This document shows, in pieces, positions 15,852 through 23,731 of a stretch of 64,000 bases of DNA. Each line of letters starts with the position of its first letter. Position 1 is the stretch's first letter. The notes beneath the pieces are model-generated. The model did no database searches, was not told the origin of the DNA, and worked only from the letters and a program-made list of their open reading frames with translations. The position numbers and the translations under genes are program-made. This DNA is from Lysobacter sp036697405 (GTDB lineage Bacteria; Pseudomonadota; Gammaproteobacteria; Xanthomonadales; Xanthomonadaceae): the NCBI RefSeq assembly GCF_036697405.1, contig NZ_JBAHWA010000001.1, positions 124,001-188,000 on the forward strand, given 5' to 3'.

Positions 15852-16259
15852 ATGGCAACCGTCAAACGCAAGACCCGCGCGGCCAAGGAAACCACGCTGC
15901 GCCACCTGTGGCTGGCCGGGCTCGGCCTGGTCGCGATCGCACGTCGCGGCGGCTTCGACGCCGCCGGCCGCGCGGTCGAGCGCGCCGACGCGCTGCAGCG
16001 CCGCGCGCAGAAGCTGGTACGCCAGACGCGCGAGAACCTGCGCGCGCAGCTGGACAGCGTGCGCGGTCAGGTCGAACCGCGGGTGGTGAAGTTCAGCGCC
16101 GAGGTCGAGACCCGTCTGGCGCCGGTGCTGGACAAGCTGGGCCTCAAGCCCAAGGCCCAGCGCAAGACCCGCAAGCCGGCCGCCAAGGCCAAGAAGAAGC
16201 CGGCGCCGGTGCGGCGCGCGGTGCGCAAGCCGGCCAAGCGGGCGGCGCGCAAGGCCTGA
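15852..16259 (+). CDS. Short phasin-like protein with histone-H1-like tail
   Basis: Encodes 135 residues. Residues 15-35 are LRHLWLAGLGLVAIARRGG, equivalent to the IWLAGVGAFGRAQ helix of the phasin at 21465-22046. A long amphipathic helix follows (ALQRRAQKLVRQTRENLRAQ), and the last 45 residues are a Lys/Ala/Pro/Arg tail (AKKKPAPVRRAV, then KPAKRAARKA). Phasins coat polyhydroxyalkanoate granules, and basic AAKPAK tails in this group can contact DNA. The short length and lack of the canonical phasin middle make the family call tentative. It ends at a strong hairpin terminator. Confidence 0.65.
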   Translation: MATVKRKTRAAKETTLRHLWLAGLGLVAIARRGGFDAAGRAVERADALQRRAQKLVRQTRENLRAQLDSVRGQVEPRVVKFSAEVETRLAPVLDKLGLKPKAQRKTRKPAAKAKKKPAPVRRAVRKPAKRAARKA

Positions 16260-16280
16260 GCCTGGCGCGGTCGCAAGCAA

Positions 16281-16305
16281 ACAAGGGCGCCGATGGCGCC
16301 CTTGT
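16281..16305. terminator. Bidirectional terminator between convergent genes
   Basis: A perfect 11-bp stem, ACAAGGGCGCC with its complement, and a GAT loop. It is flanked by CAAAC and GTTTG, giving T-rich tails on both strands. It serves the phasin-like gene and the small secreted protein gene. Confidence 0.8.
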
Positions 16306-16329
16306 CGTTTGCGCGAGGCGGTGCCGCGA

Positions 16330-16527
16330 TCAGGGAATCGGGCAGCCGTAGTTGCGCAGGCAACGGTAGTAGGCCAGTTCGCAGGCGGTTTCGTCGCCGC
16401 CGTTGGCCAGGCACTGGCTGTACTGCGAGGCGCAGGTGTTCGGGCGGCAGACCGCCCAGGCGGCGCTGGAGCTGAGCATCAGCACGGCGGCGGCGAGCAG
16501 GACGGATTTGCGGCGAAAGACGTTCAT
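16330..16527 (-). CDS. Small secreted cysteine-rich protein
   Basis: Encodes 65 residues. Residues 1-26 are a signal peptide (basic NVFRRKS, hydrophobic VLLAAAVLMLSSSAA, cleavage after AWA). The mature 39 residues contain six cysteines in the pattern C-x4-C-x6-C-x9-C-x5-C-x4-C, compatible with a disulfide-stabilised mini-protein in the periplasm or outside. A GGAGAGGAG tract precedes the ATG. I do not recognise the family; a role as inhibitor, toxin or matrix peptide would be speculation. Confidence 0.75.
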   Translation of the reverse strand: MNVFRRKSVLLAAAVLMLSSSAAWAVCRPNTCASQYSQCLANGGDETACELAYYRCLRNYGCPIP

Positions 16528-16672
16528 GGGCACTCCTCTCCTTGGGGTGGTGCGGGTCTGGCCCGCGCCCGAACGCTAGCCCCCGCGGCGACGCGATTTC
16601 GCGCCCGATTGCGCGGTTTGCGTTGCTGCGCCACCGCAAGTCGCGCAGCGGTGAGGGCGACCGGGCCCTGGG

Positions 16673-16808
16673 GTAGGAGCGGCGTACGCCGCGACCGCGC
16701 CCTGGCGGCCATGACGAAAACCCGGTTGCGCGGATCAGTTTCGATAGCCGGCGAATCAGCCTGCGTCGGCGATCGGTATGACGTGGTCGCGGCTTACGCC
16801 GCTCCTAC
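16673..16808. repeat. Inverted pair of GTAGGAGCGGCG REP elements
   Basis: A GTAGGAGCGGCG-family REP on the plus strand at 16673-16696 and its inverted copy at 16785-16808 enclose an 88-base unique segment. The arms carry matching sequence changes (GTACGCC and GTAAGCC). This is a REPIN-like doublet. It ends 24 bases from the TetR stop codon and may act as its 3' transcript end. Confidence 0.85.
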
Positions 16809-16831
16809 CCCAAAGCGGCGCAGCGGGCGGC

Positions 16832-17458
16832 TCAGTCCAGGTAGGCGCGGGTCAGCGAGTTCAGGTGCACACGCTCGGCGTCGCGCAGGAACGGCGCCAT
16901 CAGCATCATCACCTGGACGATGCCGTCGCGGATCGCGGCGTGTTCGTCCTTGTCGCCGCGCGCGGACGCATAGTTGAGCCAGAAGGTGGCGATCACCAGC
17001 ACGTTGGTGGCGGTGGCGGCCAGCTCGTCGCTGGAGGCGCGCATCACCCCGGCTTGGGACAGGCCGCGCATGACCGTATGCGCCTGTTCGTCGGCGCGCT
17101 TGAGGATGCGGGCGAAGCGCAGGCGCAGGCGGCGGTTGCGGCTGAGGATCTCGACCAGGTCGCGGTACAGGAAGCGGTAGTCCCAGATGCACTCGAACAC
17201 CAGGTGCAGCTGCAGCCAGATGTCCTCCAGCCCGGGCAGGCGCCCCTGCGGCGCGGCGAGCGCGGCGTCCATGCGCTCCTCGTAGCGCGCGAACAGCTGC
17301 TCGATGATGTCGTCCTTGTTGCGGAAGTGGTAGTACAGGTTGCCGGGGCTGATCTCCAGCTCGTCGGCGATGTGGTTGGTGGTGACGTTGGGCTCGCCCT
17401 GGGCGTTGAACATGGTCAACGCGGCGTCGAGGATGCGCTGGCGGGTCTGTTTGGCCAC
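16832..17458 (-). CDS. TetR/AcrR-family transcriptional regulator
   Basis: A 208-residue regulator starting at GTG (AKQTRQRILDAALTMF follows). The DNA-binding domain spans residues 1-50, with the recognition region TTNHIADELEISPGNLYYHF. The C-terminal ligand domain is helical and rich in aromatic and Leu residues (WDYRFLYRDLVEIL, then FWLNYASARGDKDE). It precedes the acyl-CoA-binding protein gene on the same strand and is near the divergent acyl-CoA reductase, so it probably controls them in response to an acyl-CoA or fatty alcohol. That link is inferred from position only. Confidence 0.85.
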   Translation of the reverse strand: MAKQTRQRILDAALTMFNAQGEPNVTTNHIADELEISPGNLYYHFRNKDDIIEQLFARYEERMDAALAAPQGRLPGLEDIWLQLHLVFECIWDYRFLYRDLVEILSRNRRLRLRFARILKRADEQAHTVMRGLSQAGVMRASSDELAATATNVLVIATFWLNYASARGDKDEHAAIRDGIVQVMMLMAPFLRDAERVHLNSLTRAYLD

Positions 17459-17512
17459 GGGGTCAACCCGCCCTGGATCGTGACGCCGTCGGTCGGCGCG
17501 CCCCGCGCGGCA

Positions 17513-17770
17513 TCAGTCGCGCAGCTTCTTCACGAGGTCGACGTACTTCTTCATCGCCTCGTCCTGGCCGGTGCCCTTGAGCTTGGCCCAGGCCTCGTAC
17601 TTGGCGGTGCCGACGAAGTCGAAGAACCCCGGCTTGGCGCCGCTGACGTCGCCCTCGGCGCCTTGCTTGTAGAGCGCGTACAGGCGCAGCAGGGTGTCGT
17701 TGTCGGGGCGTTCGGACAGCGACTGCACATCCTTCGCGGCTTGCTCGAAACTGGACTTCAGATCGGACAT
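17513..17770 (-). CDS. Acyl-CoA-binding protein
   Basis: An 85-residue four-helix acyl-CoA-binding protein. Signature features are RLYALYKQGAEGD around residues 29-41, the KPGFFDFVGTAKYEAW segment with the Tyr and Trp that stack on the adenine, and the C-terminal MKKYVDLVKKL helix. It binds medium- and long-chain acyl-CoA in the cytosol. A GGGAGG site precedes the ATG. The divergent neighbour is a fatty acyl-CoA reductase, so the likely role is delivering acyl-CoA to that enzyme or buffering the pool. Confidence 0.92.
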   Translation of the reverse strand: MSDLKSSFEQAAKDVQSLSERPDNDTLLRLYALYKQGAEGDVSGAKPGFFDFVGTAKYEAWAKLKGTGQDEAMKKYVDLVKKLRD

Positions 17771-17922
17771 GGTGTGGCCCTCCCGGCGACCAAGGTGATG
17801 CGGCATTACCGCACGCACCGGCGGGGTGGTCAATACGGAAGGGAATTGTCCGTGGGCGCCGGCTCTGGCAAGTTAGGCGCGTACCGCCGCCGCGCGGCCG
17901 ACTTGGGGTCAAGGAGAGGGGC

Positions 17923-19911
17923 ATGAGTTATTTCGTTACCGGCGCGACCGGGTTCATCGGCCGGTTCCTGGTCAGCAACCTGCTCAAGCGCAAGGGCACG
18001 ATCCATGTGCTGGTGCGCAAGGATTCGCAGAAGAAGTTCGACGCCACGGCCAAGAAGATGGGCTGGGACCTCAAGCGGGTGATCCCGGTCCACGGCGACA
18101 TGACCGCGGCCAAGTGCGGGCTGAGCGCGGCCCAACTGCGCGCGCTCAACGGCAAGATCAAGCATTTCTTCCACCTGGCGGCGATCTACGACCTCACCGC
18201 CAGCGCCCAGGCCCAGCGCGCGGCCAACATCGACGGCACCCAGCACGCGCTGGACCTGGCCGCGGCGATCGGCGCGGGCTGCTTCCACCACACCAGTTCG
18301 ATCGCCGCCGCCGGCTTGTACCAGGGCGTGTTCCGCGAGGACATGTTCGACGAGGCCGAGGGCCTGGACGATCCCTACCTGCGCACCAAGCACGATTCCG
18401 AGGGCCTGGTCCGGGCCGAGAAGCGGGTCAAATGGCGCATCTACCGGCCCGGCATGGTGGTCGGCCACTCGCAGACCGGCGAGATGGACAAGATCGACGG
18501 GCCCTATTACTTCTTCACCTTCCTCAAGAAGCTGCGCGAGATGCTGCCGCCGTGGATGCCGACCCTGGGCATCGAGGGCGGGCGCATCAACATCATCCCG
18601 GTCGACTACGTGGTCGACGCGATGGACCACATCGCGCACAAGCCCAAGCTGGACGGTCACTGCTTCCATCTGACCGATCCGGAGCCGCAGCGCGTCGGCG
18701 AGGTGCTCAACACCTTCGCCCGCGCCGGCCACGCGCCGGAGATGACCATGCGCATCGACGCGCGCATGTTCGCCTTCGTGCCCTCGGGCATCCGCGGCGC
18801 GGTGAGCAACCTGCCGCCGGTCAAGCGCTTCATCGGCATGCTGCTGCGCGACTTCAAGATCCCCAAGGAGGTGATGAAGTTCATCACTTATCCGACCCGT
18901 TTCGACAACCGCGAGACCGAACGCGCGCTGCGCGGCAGCGGCATCAAGGTGCCGCAGCTGGAAGGCTACGCCTGGCGCCTGTGGGACTACTGGGAGCGCC
19001 ACCTGGACCCGGATCTGTTCGTCGATCGCACCCTCAAGGGCAAGGTCCGCAACAAGGTCGTGGTGATCACCGGCGGCTCCTCGGGCATCGGCCTGGCGAC
19101 CGCGGAGAAGGTGGCCGCGGCCGGCGCGATCACGGTGATCGTGGCGCGCGGCGAGGAGGAGTTGTTCAAGGCCCGCGACGCGATGAAGGCGGCCGGCGGC
19201 AAGGTCTTCGCCTATACCGCGGACCTGGCCGACATGGCCGACTGCGACCGCCTGGTCAAGCAGATCCTGGCCGAGCACGGCCATGTCGACATCCTGGTCA
19301 ACAACGCCGGCCGTTCGATCCGGCGCTCGATCGAGCTCAGCTACGACCGTTTCCACGATTTCGAACGCACCATGCAGCTCAACTACTTCGGCAGCCTGCG
19401 CCTGATCATGGGCTTCATGCCGAAGATGACCGAGCGCCGCAAGGGCCACATCATCAACATCTCCTCGATCGGCGTGCTGGCCAATTCGCCGCGTTTCTCG
19501 GCCTACGTGGCCTCCAAGGCGGCGCTGGACGCGTTCAGCCGCTGCGCCCAGGGCGAGCTGTCTGGCAAGGGCATCAGCTTCACCACCATCAACATGCCGC
19601 TGGTGAAGACGCCGATGATCGCGCCGACCAAGATGTACGACAGCGTGCCGACCCTGACCCCGGACGAGGCCGGCGACCTGGTGGTCAAGGGCATCATCGA
19701 AAAGCCCAGCCGCATCGCGACCCGTCTGGGCATCTTCGCCTCGGTGGTGAACGCGCTGGCGCCCAAGGCCTACGAGGTGGTGATGAGCACGGCCTTCGAG
19801 CTGTTCCCGGACTCGGCCGCGGCCAAGGGCGACCGCAAGGGCCTGAAGGACGAGCACGCCAGCAACGAGCAGATCGCGTTCGCGGCCCTGATGCGCGGCG
19901 TGCACTGGTAA
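17923..19911 (+). CDS. Two-domain fatty acyl-CoA reductase (alcohol-forming type)
   Basis: A 662-residue fusion of two Rossmann domains. Residues 1-360 form an extended-SDR/male-sterility-type domain (VTGATGFIGRFLVSNLL, then YLRTKHDSEG with Tyr152 and Lys156). Residues 375-662 are a classical SDR domain (VITGGSSGIGLATAEK from about residue 379, NNAGRSIRRS, catalytic Tyr528 in YVASKAA). Length, order and blocks such as YDRFHDFERTMQLNYFGS and TINMPLVKTPMIAPTK follow the Marinobacter acyl-CoA reductase of about 661 residues, which reduces acyl-CoA through aldehyde to fatty alcohol with NADPH. The neighbours are an acyl-CoA-binding protein and a TetR regulator. Homologues in Xanthomonadaceae are usually annotated only as SDR proteins. 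A terminator follows. Confidence 0.85.
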   Translation: MSYFVTGATGFIGRFLVSNLLKRKGTIHVLVRKDSQKKFDATAKKMGWDLKRVIPVHGDMTAAKCGLSAAQLRALNGKIKHFFHLAAIYDLTASAQAQRAANIDGTQHALDLAAAIGAGCFHHTSSIAAAGLYQGVFREDMFDEAEGLDDPYLRTKHDSEGLVRAEKRVKWRIYRPGMVVGHSQTGEMDKIDGPYYFFTFLKKLREMLPPWMPTLGIEGGRINIIPVDYVVDAMDHIAHKPKLDGHCFHLTDPEPQRVGEVLNTFARAGHAPEMTMRIDARMFAFVPSGIRGAVSNLPPVKRFIGMLLRDFKIPKEVMKFITYPTRFDNRETERALRGSGIKVPQLEGYAWRLWDYWERHLDPDLFVDRTLKGKVRNKVVVITGGSSGIGLATAEKVAAAGAITVIVARGEEELFKARDAMKAAGGKVFAYTADLADMADCDRLVKQILAEHGHVDILVNNAGRSIRRSIELSYDRFHDFERTMQLNYFGSLRLIMGFMPKMTERRKGHIINISSIGVLANSPRFSAYVASKAALDAFSRCAQGELSGKGISFTTINMPLVKTPMIAPTKMYDSVPTLTPDEAGDLVVKGIIEKPSRIATRLGIFASVVNALAPKAYEVVMSTAFELFPDSAAAKGDRKGLKDEHASNEQIAFAALMRGVHW

Positions 19912-19931
19912 GCACGGCGATACGCTGCACG

Positions 19932-19964
19932 GAATCGGCCGCCGGGTGCGGCCGATTCTTTTTT
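19932..19964 (+). terminator. Rho-independent terminator of the acyl-CoA reductase gene
   Basis: An 11-bp perfect stem (GAATCGGCCGC) with the loop CGGGT, followed by TTTTTT. It sits 20 bases after the stop codon. Confidence 0.95.
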
Positions 19965-20080
19965 GGGGTTGGCCAGGCCGGTGCGGGTGGAAACCCGGTG
20001 GGAATGGCTCGGTAGAGGCGGGTTCGGCAGGGGTGGGATCGGCGGAGGCGGATTCGGGCCCTGGCGAGGCGGGCGGGCGC

Positions 20081-20179
20081 GATGCGGTTCGCTGCGCTCA
20101 CCACATCCTACGAAACCTATTCCCCCCCGCTGCGCTCACCACGTCCTGCGAAACCTGTCCCCCCATTTTCAAAGGGGGA
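20081..20179. repeat. Repeat fragments: GATGCGGT palindrome halves and a CCCCCC/AAAGGGGG hairpin
   Basis: At 20081-20112 lies the right half of the 109-bp repeat (GATGCGGTTCGCTGCGCTCA, then CCACATCCTACG). A diverged second half follows at 20130-20152. TCCCCCCATTTTCAAAGGGGGA at 20158-20179, here named by its ends, is one end of the element family seen complete at 57810-57976. This is mosaic repeat debris at the 3' end of the next gene. Confidence 0.7.
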
Positions 20180-20211
20180 CTCGGAAAGGGTGGTGCGTTG
20201 TCAGTGCCGGC

Positions 20212-21165
20212 TCAGTAGGTCTTGCACTGCAGGAAGCGCACGCGCTGGCTGCTGCCCGGCGGCGGTTGCAGCTGCAGACGCGAGGAGCGCAGGAAGGTGT
20301 AGCGCTCCAGGATCGAGCAGATTTCCTTGACGTCGCTGTTCTCGTCCTCGCGCAGCCGGTACACCACCAGCGTCGAGGAGGTCGACCACAGCGCGCGCTC
20401 CACGTTCGGCAGCGACGAGATCATGCGCATCACTTCGGCGCGTTCGTACTGCTCGCGGTTGGGATCGGCCGGGGCGGGCGCGGTCAGCGGCGTTTCGGCA
20501 TGCGCTACCGGCGGCGCGGCGGGGGCCGGGTTCGCCGCCAACGGCGTCGGCGCGGCTTCGGCATTGCGCGGCGGGTCCGGCAGCAGCAGGCCCGCCAGCG
20601 CGCCCAGCACGATCGCCGCGATCCAGCCCAACAGGGTCTCGCGCATCACGCGCTTGCGCGTGCTCGCGGTCAGGTCGTCGCGCAGGGATTGCGGCAGCAG
20701 CGGGCGCACCAGCGCCCATAGCGCGGGGCCGTCGTAGCGTTCCAGTTCGATGCCGCGCACTTCGGTGTCGGCGATCCGGCCCGGGGTCGCCAGCACACCG
20801 CCGCTGGCGCCGGCGAAGCGCACCGCATTGGCGAACTCGGCCACCACCGCGGCGCTGACCAGGTAGTCGGCATGGCCCTGTTTGCAGGCCAGCAGCCAGG
20901 GGCGGCCGTCGCGCTGCAGGCGCATTTCCTCGGACTGGCTGCCGCGTTCCAGGGTCTGTTCGACCGATTCGGGTTCGAAGCCGCGCGGCTGCAGGGCTTC
21001 CACGACCAGGCGCGAGAATTCGCGCCAGCGCATATTGGCCAGGGCCTCGATGCCGGCCCGGGTCTCGGAACGGCGACGGCGGTACAGCCACAGGTAGGCC
21101 GTGATCGCGCCGCCGGCCAGCACGGCGATCAGGAGCGCGGTCAGCAGCGAAACAGCATTGGACAT
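20212..21165 (-). CDS. Membrane protein with restriction-endonuclease-like (Mrr-type) domain
   Basis: Encodes 317 residues. A first membrane helix lies at residues 5-28 (SLLTALLIAVLAGGAITAYLWL in part). Residues 45-150 resemble an Mrr-type restriction-endonuclease fold: MRWREFSRLVVEALQPRGFE, a Glu-rich strand, then RPWLLACKQGHADYLVSAAVV with a Cys-Lys where the catalytic Q-x-K strand would be, and ASGGVLATPG. A second membrane helix follows near residue 180 (LLGWIAAIVLGALAGLLL), then a Pro/Ala linker and a 90-residue C-terminal domain (REQYERAEVMRMISSLPNVE). Nuclease activity is doubtful. This may be a membrane-tethered fold used for another purpose. No restriction or methylase genes are nearby. 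Confidence 0.65.
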   Translation of the reverse strand: MSNAVSLLTALLIAVLAGGAITAYLWLYRRRRSETRAGIEALANMRWREFSRLVVEALQPRGFEPESVEQTLERGSQSEEMRLQRDGRPWLLACKQGHADYLVSAAVVAEFANAVRFAGASGGVLATPGRIADTEVRGIELERYDGPALWALVRPLLPQSLRDDLTASTRKRVMRETLLGWIAAIVLGALAGLLLPDPPRNAEAAPTPLAANPAPAAPPVAHAETPLTAPAPADPNREQYERAEVMRMISSLPNVERALWSTSSTLVVYRLREDENSDVKEICSILERYTFLRSSRLQLQPPPGSSQRVRFLQCKTY

Positions 21166-21314
21166 GCAGGCCTCAGGCCGGATGTGGGGCGCAAAATATA
21201 CGCCACTCGGCACCTGCAGCTGCAGCCCTGGCTCACGCTATGCGCGAATGGACAGACCGCGTACGCGGTTCGACGCCGGTTTCCACCCAAACGCGGGCGC
21301 CTGCGCGCGGCGGA

Positions 21315-21382
21315 CAAAGAAAGCCCGCCAGTCCGAAACCGTAAGGGGAGGGGAGCATACGGAGCGACGGACTGGCGGGCTT
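21315..21382 (-). terminator. Large-loop terminator after the phasin gene
   Basis: AAGCCCGCCAGTCCG at 21321-21335 is perfectly complementary to 21368-21382, giving a 15-bp stem with a 32-base loop. On the minus strand it is followed by TCTTTGT. It lies about 80 bases past the phasin stop codon and upstream of the endonuclease-like gene. The loop is unusually large for a terminator. Confidence 0.7.
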
Positions 21383-21464
21383 AGCGGTTCGCGCGGCCGG
21401 TGTTGGGGCCGCGCGGATAGAGCGGGTACTGCGACCGGGCGGCGGAGCGCCCGGCGCCGGTGGA

Positions 21465-22046
21465 TCAGGGCGAGACCGGCGACTTGGGCTTGGCGGTCGA
21501 CTTGCGCGCGGCCTTGGTGGCGGCCTTCTTGGCGGCCGGCTTTTTGGCCGGCGCCTTGTTGGCGGCGCTGGCCTTCTTGGCCGCAGCGGGCTTGGCGGCC
21601 TTGGGCTTGCCGCCCTGGCGGCGCAGTTCGGCGGTCAGGGTGTCGACGCGCTGGCTGAGGCCGGCGAGGTCGTCGCGGCCCGGCACGCCCAGCTTGACCA
21701 GGGCGCGCTGCACGCGCTCTTCGAACACCTTCTCCAGGCGGTCCCAGGTGTCGGCGGCGCGTTCGCGCGCGTGACCGACCTTGGACTCGACCACGTCGCG
21801 CAGGGCGTCGGCCTGGCCGCCGGTGAACTTGCGCGCGGTCTGCTCCAGGTTCAGGCCTTCCTTGACCAGGCCTTCGAACAGCTTGGTGCCCTCGGCCTGG
21901 GCGCGGCCGAACGCGCCGACGCCGGCCAGCCAGATCTGCTGCGCGGATTCGCTCAAGGTCTTGGACAGGCGCTCGGCCTGCTCCTGGGCGCTGCTGCTGG
22001 CCTTGCCGGCCGTCGTCTTCTTAGCGTTCTTCTTGAACTTGGCCAT
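21465..22046 (-). CDS. Phasin-family polyhydroxyalkanoate granule-associated protein
   Basis: Encodes 193 residues. Residues 20-110 are the phasin helical domain: AERLSKTLSESAQQIWLAGVGAFGRAQ in part, then KLFEGLVKEGLNLEQTARKF. Residues 110-145 form a coiled-coil-like helix (DLAGLSQRVDTLTAELRRQ). The C-terminal 50 residues are histone-H1/PhaF-like, built of AAKK, APAKKPAAKKAA and KSTAKPKSP repeats. PhaF-type phasins bind granules by the helical domain and the nucleoid by the basic tail. The ATG at 22046 has GGAGG 4 bases upstream. Downstream on the same strand is an endonuclease-like gene; upstream is a patatin-like lipase. Confidence 0.88.
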   Translation of the reverse strand: MAKFKKNAKKTTAGKASSSAQEQAERLSKTLSESAQQIWLAGVGAFGRAQAEGTKLFEGLVKEGLNLEQTARKFTGGQADALRDVVESKVGHARERAADTWDRLEKVFEERVQRALVKLGVPGRDDLAGLSQRVDTLTAELRRQGGKPKAAKPAAAKKASAANKAPAKKPAAKKAATKAARKSTAKPKSPVSP

Positions 22047-22176
22047 ATGCCCTCCAAGCGGGCGTGAATTCGATGTCACTGCACGATGGGCGCGCTGTCT
22101 AGAGCTTTCACACCATTGGACGGGACGCGCAGCCAAGGCCGACGGAATTCAGCGAAGCCAGGCACGGCCAGCCCGG

Positions 22177-22355
22177 AGGATGCGGTGACCCCAAGGCGAA
22201 CCGCATCGTTGCGCCGCGCTGGTGCGGTTGCCACCGCAGCCTACGGTCCTGTCTGGAGTTTTCGCCCCAGTGGGGGGGCGAGGAGCGAGGAAATAGGAAG
22301 TAGGAAACAGGAACGAGTGGGGACCTTTGAGGACTGGTTACTCGTTACCTAGCTC
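22177..22355. repeat. GATGCGGT palindromic repeat and a purine-rich heptamer tract
   Basis: GGATGCGGTGACC at 22177 with CACCGCAGCCTACGG ending at 22246 is another copy of the repeat seen at 9699 and 37586. At 22281-22316 the purine-rich tract AGGAAATAGGAAGTAGGAAACAGG, named by its AGGAA units, forms degenerate 7-base steps related to the G-rich heptamers at 24816. It lies immediately downstream of the patatin gene. Confidence 0.65.
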
Positions 22356-23606
22356 TTACTTGGCCCTGGCGCGCTTACGCCGCCTCGCCACCAAATGGTC
22401 GACGTCGTCCAGCGCGCGGCGCAGGCGCGCGGTGGTCTCGGTGTCGCGCGAGGGCGGGGCGATGCCGTCCAGGACCGAGCGCTGGGGGTCGGCCAGGACC
22501 TCCTCGCGCAGGCGGATGCCGTGCGCGGCCAACACCGGGCTGAGGGCTTCGGCGCGCTGGCGCAGGTCGGCCAGGGTGTTGCGGTAGGCGATCTCGCAGA
22601 TCCGGCGCCGCGCCGAGAAGCTGAAGGCGTTGGTGAAGAACAGTTCGCCGTCCTCGGCGTTGGGCTCGAACACCAACTGGTCGATATTGGGGTATTGCTG
22701 GGCGTAGCGCGCCAGGCCGACCTGCATGCGCGACTGCAGCAGGGTGCGGAAGGTCTGCGACAGCACCGCCGGCAGGCCGCCGGCGGCCAGGCTGTTGTCT
22801 TCGGCCACCGGCGCGCTGCCGTGGTTGTGGTTGAACGGGACCAGCGGGTTGATGCCGATCAGCAGGTCGATGCCCTGTTCCAGCACCAGCGAGGCGTGCA
22901 TGGTGCGGCGCAGCGCGCCGTCGACGAAATGGCGGCCGCGGATGTTCACCGGCGGGTACAGGCCGGGCAGGGCGGCGCTGGCCTGGACCGCCTTGGAGAT
23001 CGGCACGTCGTTCCAGTCGTCGCCGCCGAAACGCACCGCGTCGCCGCTGTCGATGTCGACCGCGACCACGTACAGGCGCGCGTCGAGCTCGCGGAAATCG
23101 TTGCTGCGCCCGCGCCGGGTGAAGACCTCGCGCAGGAAGCGCTCGACCTCGCCGTTGTCGAACAGGCCGTTCGGGATCAGGCCGCCGAAGCGGGTGATCA
23201 GGTCCGACCAGCGCGCCTCGCGCGGCGAGAACAGCAGCTCGCGCCACCACTGCGTGGCCAGGCGCGGGAAGCTGGCGGCGCGCTTCATGTATTCGAAGAA
23301 GGCCGGCCGCATGAAGGTCTCGGGCCGGAACTGGACGTCGTCGCTGTCGCCGGTGATGAAGATCCGGCACATCTCGGCGGTATCCATGCGGTTGGCCAGG
23401 CCCGCGGCCAGGAAGGCGCCGCTGCTGACGCCGACGTAGCAATCCAGGCGGGTCAGGTCCAGGCCTTCCAGGGCTTCGTCCAGCGCGCGCAGGGCGCCGA
23501 GTTCGTACATGCCGCCGATCGGACCGCCGCCGGCGATGGCCAGGCCGATCTTGGCCGGCGAGCCGGTGCTACGCGCCCGTTGCCGGGCGGAATGGAGTGA
23601 CAGCAT
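22356..23606 (-). CDS. Patatin-like phospholipase
   Basis: A 416-residue serine hydrolase. The oxyanion-hole loop GLAIAGGGPIGG is at residues 21-32, the nucleophile Ser61 in YVGVSSGAF, and the catalytic Asp near residue 229 in HFVDGALRR. That gives the Ser-Asp dyad of patatins, which cleave acyl esters of phospholipids or, in some bacteria, granule lipids. No signal peptide is seen, so it acts in the cytoplasm. The C-terminal region contains RTLLQSRMQVGLARYA and a basic tail ending RRRKRARAK. Nearby phasin and polyhydroxyalkanoate-system genes suggest a substrate on or in storage granules, which is inference. Confidence 0.88.
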   Translation of the reverse strand: MLSLHSARQRARSTGSPAKIGLAIAGGGPIGGMYELGALRALDEALEGLDLTRLDCYVGVSSGAFLAAGLANRMDTAEMCRIFITGDSDDVQFRPETFMRPAFFEYMKRAASFPRLATQWWRELLFSPREARWSDLITRFGGLIPNGLFDNGEVERFLREVFTRRGRSNDFRELDARLYVVAVDIDSGDAVRFGGDDWNDVPISKAVQASAALPGLYPPVNIRGRHFVDGALRRTMHASLVLEQGIDLLIGINPLVPFNHNHGSAPVAEDNSLAAGGLPAVLSQTFRTLLQSRMQVGLARYAQQYPNIDQLVFEPNAEDGELFFTNAFSFSARRRICEIAYRNTLADLRQRAEALSPVLAAHGIRLREEVLADPQRSVLDGIAPPSRDTETTARLRRALDDVDHLVARRRKRARAK

Positions 23607-23731
23607 GAGGTGGACGGCGACCGTGCGTAGGAGTATCCCCCCGAGTGTAGCCGACCGCGGCGGGTGCGCCAGGCGCCACGACTTTGGTCGTAGCGATGGG
23701 GCGGTTGCGGGCGCCAGCCGCGGCCGCGATC

